NCBI RefSeq assembly: GCF_017776525.1
Contig: NZ_JACVEW010000001.1
Span: 186,001-250,000 of the forward strand
DNA from: Marinobacterium alkalitolerans
GTDB lineage: Bacteria; Pseudomonadota; Gammaproteobacteria; Pseudomonadales; Balneatricaceae
Direction of reading: 5' to 3'
Length of the DNA: 64,000 nt
The notes under the pieces were generated by a model, which had not been told where the DNA came from, did no database searches, and saw only the letters and a program-made list of their open reading frames with translations. The position numbers were made by a program, and so were the translations under genes. Below, piece by piece: positions 34,286 to 41,571 of this stretch (within the stretch, counting starts at the first letter, position 1; the number at the start of each line of letters is the position of its first letter).

Positions 34286-35650
34286 ATGCGGGTTGATCTG
34301 CGCCGGGCACTATTACTGTTCCTGTTAGCCATGCTGGCCTGGGTGCCCCAGGCGGGCGCCCAGTCCACGTCTGCGCCTCAGAGCGCGGTGTGGGTATTGC
34401 GTCTTGAGGGCGTGGTCGGTCCGGCCAGTGCCGACTATCTGGTTCGCGGGCTTGAGGAAGCCGCTGCCGCCGGTGCGCGGGCCGTGCTGCTGGAGATGGA
34501 TACCCCCGGGGGACTGGACCTGTCCATGCGCCAGATGATCAGTGCCGTGCTGGCATCGCCCATTCCGGTCATTGGCTACGTGACCCCCGGCGGGGCGCGG
34601 GCTGCCAGTGCCGGCACCTACCTTCTCTACAGCTGCCATCTGGCCGCCATGGCGCCCGCCACCAACCTCGGTGCGGCAACCCCGGTCAGTATCGGGGGGC
34701 TGCCCTCGCCCCGTTCCCCCTCACCCGAAGATGGCGCCGACACACCGCAGGAGGCTGCCCCTGATGGGGCGATGCAGCGCAAGATCATCAATGATGCCGT
34801 GGCCTATATCCGTGGTTTGGCGGAACTGCGTAACCGCAATGCCGACTGGGCGGAAGAGGCGGTGCGCAAGGGCAGCAGTCTCAGTGCTCAGGCCGCGCTG
34901 GAGCAGCAGGTGATCGACCTGATCGCCGTTGACCGCAGGGCACTGTTTGAGCAGCTGGACGGGCGCGTTATTCAAGTGGGCGAGCGCGAGCTGACGCTGG
35001 ACCTGTCAGACGCGCCGCTGTTTGAATACCTGCCGGACTGGCGCAGTGACTTTCTGGCCATCATCACCAACCCCAATGTGGCCTATCTGCTGATGCTGAT
35101 CGGCATCTACGGTTTGATCTTTGAATTTTCCAATCCGGGCTTCGGCGTGCCGGGCGTACTGGGCGTGATCAGCCTGATGATTGCGCTCTATGCGTTTCAG
35201 GTACTTCCGATCAGCTACGCGGGGCTGGGTCTGATGCTGCTGGGCATCGGCCTGATGGTGGCCGAGGCCTATGCTCCCAGTTTCGGGATTCTGGGGATTG
35301 GCGGTGCCATCGCCTTTACGGTGGGCTCCATCATGCTGATGGATACCGAATTGCCGGCCTACAAGATTGCCTGGCCGGTCATTCTGGCGCTGGGGTTCAG
35401 TACCCTGCTGGTGGCGTTCGGCATTGTGGCCATGGCGCTGAGAGCACGTAACCGGCCTCAGACGCTGGGGACAGACGCCGCCCTGGGGCAGTGGCTGGAG
35501 GTGGAAACCTGTCGTGACGGCCAGGCGCTGGTCCGTTTTGAAAGTGAGCTTTGGCCGGTCGACTGCGACCGCCCCCTGCAAACGGGTGATCGGGTCTGTG
35601 TCACGGGCAGTGCCGGCCTGCACCTGATCGTGGAAAAACAGGAGACCTGA
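34286..35650 (+). CDS. nfeD: NfeD-family membrane serine protease
   Basis: The 454-residue long-form NfeD has a signal peptide (to AQAGAQ, about residue 26) and a ClpP/SppA-like protease domain. Its nucleophile Ser108 lies in [12 protein letters not shown], and a likely catalytic Lys is in QRKIINDA. Four to five membrane helices follow (about 270-410), then a C-terminal OB-fold domain. Such proteins are encoded with stomatin/slipin partners and cleave hydrophobic segments of them, as shown for archaeal homologues. The slipin gene follows one base after its stop. The ribosome site AAAGGAGGTGG is very strong. Confidence 0.92.
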   Translation: MRVDLRRALLLFLLAMLAWVPQAGAQSTSAPQSAVWVLRLEGVVGPASADYLVRGLEEAAAAGARAVLLEMDTPGGLDLSMRQMISAVLASPIPVIGYVTPGGARAASAGTYLLYSCHLAAMAPATNLGAATPVSIGGLPSPRSPSPEDGADTPQEAAPDGAMQRKIINDAVAYIRGLAELRNRNADWAEEAVRKGSSLSAQAALEQQVIDLIAVDRRALFEQLDGRVIQVGERELTLDLSDAPLFEYLPDWRSDFLAIITNPNVAYLLMLIGIYGLIFEFSNPGFGVPGVLGVISLMIALYAFQVLPISYAGLGLMLLGIGLMVAEAYAPSFGILGIGGAIAFTVGSIMLMDTELPAYKIAWPVILALGFSTLLVAFGIVAMALRARNRPQTLGTDAALGQWLEVETCRDGQALVRFESELWPVDCDRPLQTGDRVCVTGSAGLHLIVEKQET

Positions 35651-35651
35651 T

Positions 35652-36443
35652 ATGTTCGGCTTCCCCTACTTTATGACGACACTGGCCGTTCTGGCCGTAC
35701 TCCTGCTGTTGTCCATGTTCCGCATCCTGCGTGAATATGAGCGCGGGGTTATTTTCCTGCTCGGCCGCTTTTACCGTGTGAAAGGGCCCGGGTTGATCAT
35801 TGTTGTTCCCGTGATCCAGCAGATGGTCAGAGTCGATTTGCGCACGCTGGTGATGGATGTGCCCACCCAGGACGTGATCTCGCGTGATAACGTGTCGGTG
35901 CGGGTGAATGCGGTGATCTACTTCCGGGTGGTCGACCCCGAACGGGCGGTGATTCATGTGGAGAACTATCTGGAAGCCACCAGCCAGTTGTCACAAACCA
36001 CCCTGCGCTCGGTGCTGGGTCAGCACGAGCTGGACGAAATGCTGTCAGAGCGCGATCAGCTCAACTCGGATATCCAGCAGATACTGGACAAGCAAACCGA
36101 TGCCTGGGGTATCAAGGTGGCCAACGTGGAGATCAAACATGTGGATCTGGATGAAAGCATGATCCGCGCCATCGCCCGTCAGGCAGAAGCGGAACGTGCC
36201 CGCCGGGCCAAGGTGATCCACGCACAGGGTGAGCAGGAGGCCTCGGAAAAACTGCTGCATGCGGCGCAAACTCTGGCACAGCAGCCACAGGCCATTCAAT
36301 TGCGTTACATGCAGACCTTGACCGAAATCGCCGGTCAGAACAGCCATACCATCGTGTTCCCGCTGCCGGTAGACCTCTTCAGTCATCTTGAAGAGGCGCT
36401 GACCAGGGGCAAGACACCTGACTCCGGGGCTGGCTCCCCATGA
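35652..36443 (+). CDS. Stomatin/slipin (SPFH/band 7) membrane protein
   Basis: The 263-residue protein has an N-terminal membrane anchor (about residues 5-25). The SPFH domain ([55 protein letters not shown]) is followed by a helical, coiled-coil segment ([26 protein letters not shown]). Likely forms membrane microdomain scaffolds and is the partner of the adjacent NfeD protease. Confidence 0.93.
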   Translation: MFGFPYFMTTLAVLAVLLLLSMFRILREYERGVIFLLGRFYRVKGPGLIIVVPVIQQMVRVDLRTLVMDVPTQDVISRDNVSVRVNAVIYFRVVDPERAVIHVENYLEATSQLSQTTLRSVLGQHELDEMLSERDQLNSDIQQILDKQTDAWGIKVANVEIKHVDLDESMIRAIARQAEAERARRAKVIHAQGEQEASEKLLHAAQTLAQQPQAIQLRYMQTLTEIAGQNSHTIVFPLPVDLFSHLEEALTRGKTPDSGAGSP

Positions 36444-36540
36444 AAAACGCGGGTATGTTTCCGGTATAATGGGAGTCATCATTCAGGCAACCGCTCACCT
36501 TTGAGTGATCCTGACAACTACCGTGGTTACGGGGGATAGC

Positions 36541-38331
36541 GTGCAGTCAGCAAATGAGCAGGAAATCGATCTCAGCCTGGAAGAGTTGGATCATATTCTG
36601 GGGCTGCAGCAGGCCATTTGTGGACTGGTTGCATCTGACACCCCTTATCTGGATGTCATCAATGAGACCTGCCGCATGGCGGAGCAGCTGCTGCCGGGCT
36701 CGGTGGCCTCATTCATGGCACTGGATGACAATACCGGAAAAATGGACGTAGTGGCTGCCCCCAGCGTGCCGCCCGAGGGGGTTGAGCGCCTGTCAGGTCT
36801 GCGTCCGGGACCTCAAAGCGGCTCCTGTGGCAACGCGGTGTATCGTAACGAACCCGCCTTCATCAGCAATACGCTGGACGATCCCCGCTGGGAAGATTTG
36901 CGTTCGATTGCAGTGGATTTCAATCTGCTGGCCTGCTGGTCCATGCCGGTACGAGACGAGCGGGGGCAGGTGATTGGCTCTTTTGCGCTCTCTTCTTTTG
37001 AACACCGAAGCCCTTCCAATTTTCATATGCGGCTGTTGGAAGTGGGGGCAGCGCTGATCTCGATTGCACAGGTGCGCCAGGCCCAGCATCAGCGCCTGCA
37101 GGCAGAGCGCGAAATTCTGGTGTACCGACTGGAGCACGATCCGCTGACAGGATTGCCCAACGCACAGGGACTGTTGCAGGCTCTGGCGCAGACCGGAGAT
37201 GAAGCCTGTCTGGTCTTGATTAACCTGAATAACCTGGGCCTGATAAACGCCCGTTACGGACTGAAAACCGGTGACCGCCTGTTGCGAGCCTTTTCGGTTG
37301 CGCTGGGGGAAATTGCCGGAGACGGTCGCGTGTTCCGGGCCAGCGGAGATGAATTCGCTCTGTTGTATGATCAGCTGCGCAGTCCTGATGATGAACTGGA
37401 ACGGCTGCGGCAGCGCTTTTTCAAGTCACCGGTGCCACTGGGCGACTTGAGTTTCTACGTCACCTTCAATGCCGGTATCTCAACGGGCGGTGAAGACCTG
37501 CTCAGGTGTGCCATGGTGGCGCTGAAGCAGGCGCGTCTGCGGGGCAAAAACGCCACCTACCGCTATAACGTACGCGAGGATCAGCCGGATCCTCAGCAGC
37601 AGCTCGACTACATCGGCTGGAGTGCGCGCCTGCATGAGGCGCTGCAAAGCGGCGGCGTGCGAGCCTGGTATCAGGGGATTCGCGACAACTCTGACGGCGT
37701 TATTCGCAAGTGGGAAGCGCTGGTGCGGCTGGAGCACGAGGGGGAAGTCTATGGGCCGGGTCAATTCCTGCCGGTGGCTGAACTGATCGGCCTGATGCCG
37801 ACTATCACGCGTCTGGTGCTGGAGCAGGCAGTGGACCAGCTGTCGCGGCAGTCCGGCGCCATCTCGGTCAATATCACCGAAACGGATCTGGAACTGGGCT
37901 ATCTGCCGGACTTTCTGGAGCAGCTTGTGGTTACCCGCGGGGTGGATCCGAACCGGCTGATTCTGGAGATCCATGAAGGAGTCAGCAGTGGCAGCAAGCA
38001 GGCGTACGTGGAGCAGCTTCAGCTGCTCAAACGTCAGGGCTATCAGCTGGCCATCGATGACTTCGGCACCGAATATTCCAACTTCGAGCGCATTCTGGAA
38101 CTCGAGATCGATACCCTTAAGATCGATGCCAAGTACATCCGCAACCTGCATCAGGATGCCACCAGCTATGAAATTGTGCGGGCGATCGTTTTCTTCGCCC
38201 GTAATGCGGGCATCCGCACCGTTGCAGAGTTTGTCCACAGCCCTGATGTGCAGGCTGCGGTGGAAGCGCTGGGCATCGAAGAGTCTCAGGGCTTCCTGGT
38301 CAGTGAACCCGCGCCCGTGCCGGCTCAGTGA
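36541..38331 (+). CDS. GAF-GGDEF-EAL protein with degenerate cyclase site
   Basis: This cytoplasmic protein of 596 residues has GAF (about 15-175), GGDEF (about 185-335) and EAL (about 350-590) domains. The GGDEF motif is SGDEF at residue 268, so cyclase activity is doubtful. The EAL domain keeps EALVRLEH (392), VNITE and KID, but DDFGTEYSN replaces the usual DDFGTGYSS and AEFVHS replaces AEGVET. Activity is therefore uncertain. GTG 36541 with a GGGGGA ribosome site is preferred over GTG 36505. A TATAAT lies at 36465-36470. It converges on the XRE-cupin gene, overlapping it by 7 bases. Confidence 0.88.
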   Translation: MQSANEQEIDLSLEELDHILGLQQAICGLVASDTPYLDVINETCRMAEQLLPGSVASFMALDDNTGKMDVVAAPSVPPEGVERLSGLRPGPQSGSCGNAVYRNEPAFISNTLDDPRWEDLRSIAVDFNLLACWSMPVRDERGQVIGSFALSSFEHRSPSNFHMRLLEVGAALISIAQVRQAQHQRLQAEREILVYRLEHDPLTGLPNAQGLLQALAQTGDEACLVLINLNNLGLINARYGLKTGDRLLRAFSVALGEIAGDGRVFRASGDEFALLYDQLRSPDDELERLRQRFFKSPVPLGDLSFYVTFNAGISTGGEDLLRCAMVALKQARLRGKNATYRYNVREDQPDPQQQLDYIGWSARLHEALQSGGVRAWYQGIRDNSDGVIRKWEALVRLEHEGEVYGPGQFLPVAELIGLMPTITRLVLEQAVDQLSRQSGAISVNITETDLELGYLPDFLEQLVVTRGVDPNRLILEIHEGVSSGSKQAYVEQLQLLKRQGYQLAIDDFGTEYSNFERILELEIDTLKIDAKYIRNLHQDATSYEIVRAIVFFARNAGIRTVAEFVHSPDVQAAVEALGIEESQGFLVSEPAPVPAQ

Positions 38332-38918
38332 TCGTCGTAGTGAATGATCGACAGCAGCTGGATCGGGACCTCCAGCAGCTCTTCCGGGCCGTGCGGAATC
38401 TCGGCATCGAATGAGAGGGCGTCACCCGGTCCCATGTCGTACAGATGGTTGCCGTGACGGTAGCGAATCTGGCCTTTCAACAGATAGATGAACTCCTGTC
38501 CCGGGTGCGAGAAGGTGGGAAATACCTCGCTGGCGTCATCCATGGTGATCAGGAAGGGCTCGTAGCTCTTCTTCTTGCCGCGGTGGTAGCTCAGCAACTG
38601 ATAGGTGTGGCCCTTCTCGGTCCCGCGGCGCACCACTTCCATCCCTTCCCCGGCCCTGGTGAGCTGTGCCGTGCCTTCGGGCCGGTCATAATCGGTGAAC
38701 AGCTGTGAGATCGGCAGGCCAATGGCGTCGCAAAGACGGCTGAGGGTATCCAGACTGGTGGAGACCTGGGCATTTTCGATCTTGCTGACCATGCCCTGAC
38801 TCAGCCCTGCAATACGGGCGACATCGATGATTTTCAGGCCCTGCTCGGTGCGCTTGCTCTTCACGCGCATGGCAATGTACTGCTCCAGCCGCAGCCTTGG
38901 GCTGTCCGAATCCGTCAT
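38325..38918 (-). CDS. XRE-cupin transcriptional regulator
   Basis: The 197-residue protein has an N-terminal HTH_3 domain (RVKSKRTEQGLKIIDVARIAGLSQGMVSKIENAQVSTSLDTLSRL) and a C-terminal cupin (FSHPGQEFIYLLKGQIRYRHG; MGPGDALSFDAEIPHG), the PuuR-like layout for amine and amino-acid regulators. It is divergent from the methylamine operon. Two related palindromes in the gap, one on the sigma-54 start site, make it the likely local repressor. The start at 38918 is chosen by the N-terminal family pattern. Confidence 0.9.
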   Translation of the reverse strand: MTDSDSPRLRLEQYIAMRVKSKRTEQGLKIIDVARIAGLSQGMVSKIENAQVSTSLDTLSRLCDAIGLPISQLFTDYDRPEGTAQLTRAGEGMEVVRRGTEKGHTYQLLSYHRGKKKSYEPFLITMDDASEVFPTFSHPGQEFIYLLKGQIRYRHGNHLYDMGPGDALSFDAEIPHGPEELLEVPIQLLSIIHYDDH

Positions 38919-39023
38919 ACAAAATGCTCCGATTCTGTGCGGTGTGCTCTGCTTCGGTGCACCTTTCAGTGCCGGGTTTGCACGCTCAGAGTACACCGGT
39001 CACTGCCGCTTATTATTCTTCTC

Positions 39024-39040
39024 AGGAAATTTTATTTCCT
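39024..39040. promoter_or_regulatory. Candidate operator 1 (XRE-cupin side)
   Basis: AGGAAAT-TTT-ATTTCCT is a perfect inverted repeat with 7-bp arms, about 105 bases upstream of the regulator start. It matches the palindrome at 39129-39145 at 12 of 17 positions, pointing to one common binding protein. Confidence 0.55.
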
Positions 39041-39104
39041 AAATATATTCAAAACAGTTACTTAGCCACAGACGTCCTGTTTCTTATACGCCAAACCCAA
39101 AAGT

Positions 39105-39120
39105 TGGCAAAGGGTTTGCT
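39105..39120 (+). promoter_or_regulatory. Sigma-54 promoter of the purU-mgd-gmaS-mgs operon
   Basis: TGGCAAAGGGTTTGCT fits TGGCAC-N5-TTGCW, with GG and GC exactly ten bases apart. It lies about 50 bases before the purU ATG, with the start site predicted near 39131. RpoN control suits a pathway that releases nitrogen from methylated amines. Confidence 0.75.
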
Positions 39121-39128
39121 TTACCTTG

Positions 39129-39145
39129 GTGAAATTAAATTTCCC
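39129..39145. promoter_or_regulatory. Candidate operator 2 (on the purU transcription start)
   Basis: GAAATT-A-AATTTC (39131-39143) is a perfect 13-bp palindrome at the predicted start site of the sigma-54 promoter. It resembles operator 1 by sequence. A further AATTTC/GAAATT pairing extends to about 39156. Placement at +1 suggests repression. Confidence 0.5.
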
Positions 39146-39168
39146 TTTAAGAAATTTGGACCCTGGTC

Positions 39169-40041
39169 ATGGCTATCGAAACCCAACATGCCCGCAAGTA
39201 CCGATTGACCGTCTCCTGTCCCGACAGGGTCGGTATCGTGGCCGCTGTTACTCAGTTTTTTGCCTCTCACAACGGCTGGATCAGTGAGGCACACCAGTTT
39301 GCCGATACCGAACACTGCCAGTTCTTCATGCGCTACGAAGTGTTGGCGGACTCGCTTCCCTTTGCACTTGAGGAGTTGAAAGCGAAATTCGCGCCACTTG
39401 CCGATGAGTTCGACATGCAGTGGCAGATCACCGACTCCGAACAGCGCAAACGCGTTGTACTGATGGTATCAAAAGAAGCCCACGCATTGTCCGATCTGCT
39501 GTATCGCTGGCGCTCCGGCGAGATGAATATCGACATTCCCTGCGTTATCTCAAATCACGACCTGCTGCGCTCCTATGTGGAGTGGCACGGGATTCCCTTT
39601 GTCCACGTGCCGGTGGAGATGAGCAACAAGGCGCCGCACTTCCAGGCGGTGAGGGAACAGATCGCGGCGGCGGAAGCGGACGTGATCGTGCTGGCCAAGT
39701 ACATGCAGATCATCCCGGAAGAACTCTGTGCGCTGTATCCGAGCCGCATCATCAATATCCACCACAGCTTTCTGCCGTCCTTTATCGGCGCGCGTCCCTA
39801 TCATCAGGCGGCCGAGCGGGGCGTGAAGCAGATCGGGGCCACCTGTCACTACGTGACCTCGGAACTGGATGCCGGCCCGATCATCGAGCAGGACGTGCAC
39901 CGGGTGACGCACCACAACACCACCGCCGACATGGTGCGTCTTGGCAAGGATGTGGAGAAAGCGGTGCTCTCCCGTGGCCTGCGTTACCACATTGAAGACC
40001 GTGTCCTGGTACACGGCAACAAAACCGTTGTTTTTGCCTAG
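39169..40041 (+). CDS. purU: Formyltetrahydrofolate deformylase
   Basis: This 290-residue PurU has an N-terminal ACT domain (LTVSCPDRVGIVAAVTQFFASHNGWI) and a C-terminal formyltransferase-like domain. The latter has the catalytic IINIHHSFLPSF with Asn-His and GATCHYVTSELDAGPII with Asp. It hydrolyses 10-formyl-THF to THF and formate. As first gene of the methylamine operon it regenerates THF for the folate-linked demethylation by MgdABCD, disposing of the C1 unit as formate. Confidence 0.95.
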   Translation: MAIETQHARKYRLTVSCPDRVGIVAAVTQFFASHNGWISEAHQFADTEHCQFFMRYEVLADSLPFALEELKAKFAPLADEFDMQWQITDSEQRKRVVLMVSKEAHALSDLLYRWRSGEMNIDIPCVISNHDLLRSYVEWHGIPFVHVPVEMSNKAPHFQAVREQIAAAEADVIVLAKYMQIIPEELCALYPSRIINIHHSFLPSFIGARPYHQAAERGVKQIGATCHYVTSELDAGPIIEQDVHRVTHHNTTADMVRLGKDVEKAVLSRGLRYHIEDRVLVHGNKTVVFA

Positions 40042-40050
40042 GAGAATCCC

Positions 40051-41292
40051 ATGCCCTGGCGCTTGCTCAAATACGGCCTCAAATCGTCACACAACGAGCC
40101 CCGTTTCTTTCCCGAAGCCAAGCCGCTCAAGCCGCACTACGATGTAGTGATCATCGGTGGTGGCGGGCACGGCATGGCCTGTGCCTACTACCTGGCCAAG
40201 GAACACGGCATTACCAACGTGGCGGTGCTGGAACAGGGGTATATCGGCGGTGGCAACACCGGCCGTAACACCACCATTGTGCGTTCCAACTACCTGACGC
40301 CGGAAGGGGTGAAATTCTACGACACCAGCCTCAAGCTGTTCGAGGATCTGTCAGACGATTTCGACCTCAACATCTTCTACTCCACCCGTGGCCACTTCAC
40401 GCTGGCGCACACCGACAGCGCCCTGCGCACCATGCGCTGGCGCGCCGAAGTGAACAAGCACCACGGCATTGAATCCGAAGTGGTGGATCGGGACTTCATC
40501 GCCAAGGAAGTGCCCTACATGGATCTGGACTGTGCCGGTACCCATCCGGTAATGGGGGCGCTCTATCACGCGCCGGGTGCAGTGGCACGCCATGATGCCG
40601 TCGCCTGGGGCTATGCCCGCGGTGCTTACAATCGCGGTGTCGAGATTCACCAGAAAACCCGCGTCACGGCCATTCGGACCCAGGGTGACAAGGTGACCGG
40701 CGTGGAAACCGACCGCGGCTTTGTCAGCTGCAACAAGGTGGTCTCCATGGTGGCCGGGTCCACCCCGCGCATCACCTCCATGCTGGGGCTGGAAACACCG
40801 ATCGAAATCTTCCCGCTGCAGGCCTGTGTATCCGAGCCGGTGAAGCCGTTCATGGACACCATCGTGGTGTCCGGCAGCCTGCACGTTTACGTCAGCCAGT
40901 CGTCTCGCGGCGAGATGGTGATGGGGGCTTCTATGGACCCGTCAGTGCTGCATTCCACCCGTTCCAGCTTCAACTTTGTTGAAGGCCTGACCGACCAGAT
41001 GATCGACCTCTTCCCGTTCATGAGCCGCATGAAAGTGATGCGTCAGTGGGCCGGCATGAGCGACATCACCCCGGACTTTGCCCCGATCATGGGCAAAACG
41101 CCCATCGACGGCTTCTACCTGGATGCGGGCTGGGGTACCTGGGGCTTCAAGGCCACGCCGGTCAGCGGCAAGACCCTGGCCTGGACCCTGGCCAACGACC
41201 GCAACCATGAACTGATTGAACCCTTCCGCCTGTCCCGCTTCACCGACTTTGAACTGGTCGGTGAGAAGGGCGCAGCGTCGGTCGGGCACTGA
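40051..41292 (+). CDS. mgdA: N-methylglutamate dehydrogenase subunit A (sarcosine oxidase beta-like)
   Basis: The 413-residue FAD-dependent oxidoreductase of the SoxB family has the dinucleotide-binding motif VVIIGGGGHGMACAYYL (residues about 32-48), GGGNTGRNTTIVRSNY, and ARHDAVAWG. In the last, His181 is in the place of the histidine that carries covalent FMN in sarcosine oxidases. By itself it looks like soxB. The following gmaS-mgsABC genes mark the set as N-methylglutamate dehydrogenase, the oxidative arm of the N-methylglutamate pathway. Starts 9 bases after purU. Confidence 0.88.
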   Translation: MPWRLLKYGLKSSHNEPRFFPEAKPLKPHYDVVIIGGGGHGMACAYYLAKEHGITNVAVLEQGYIGGGNTGRNTTIVRSNYLTPEGVKFYDTSLKLFEDLSDDFDLNIFYSTRGHFTLAHTDSALRTMRWRAEVNKHHGIESEVVDRDFIAKEVPYMDLDCAGTHPVMGALYHAPGAVARHDAVAWGYARGAYNRGVEIHQKTRVTAIRTQGDKVTGVETDRGFVSCNKVVSMVAGSTPRITSMLGLETPIEIFPLQACVSEPVKPFMDTIVVSGSLHVYVSQSSRGEMVMGASMDPSVLHSTRSSFNFVEGLTDQMIDLFPFMSRMKVMRQWAGMSDITPDFAPIMGKTPIDGFYLDAGWGTWGFKATPVSGKTLAWTLANDRNHELIEPFRLSRFTDFELVGEKGAASVGH

Positions 41293-41304
41293 GGAGAGGG
41301 GACG

Positions 41305-41571
41305 ATGAAAGTATTCGACTGTCCCGTGATTGGCCCTCGGCCGATCAGCGAATTTGATTACGGCGGTGAAGTCCGCCGCCCGCCGATGGAGGCCGACGCG
41401 CCCAGCTGGGCCGCGTATGTGTTCAACCGTCAGGGTGCGCCGGGCCTGCTGCGCGAGTGGTGGTATCACCGCCCGACCGGGCGCTGGTACGTGATGGAGC
41501 GCGACACCCTGAAGGATGAAGTGGTGCGGTTTATCGATCTGGAGGAGGTGCGTTATGACATCCCGGCTTGA
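41305..41571 (+). CDS. mgdB: N-methylglutamate dehydrogenase subunit B (sarcosine oxidase delta-like)
   Basis: The 88-residue SoxD-like protein has the family features EFDYGGEVRRPP, WAAYVFNRQGAPG and WYHRPTGRWYVMERDT. SoxD proteins bind zinc through a CxxC pair, a histidine and another cysteine. Here only Cys6 and the histidine remain: the second Cys and the late Cys are gone (CPVI, HRPTGRW), so zinc binding is unlikely. Overlaps the next gene by 17 bases. Confidence 0.88.
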   Translation: MKVFDCPVIGPRPISEFDYGGEVRRPPMEADAPSWAAYVFNRQGAPGLLREWWYHRPTGRWYVMERDTLKDEVVRFIDLEEVRYDIPA

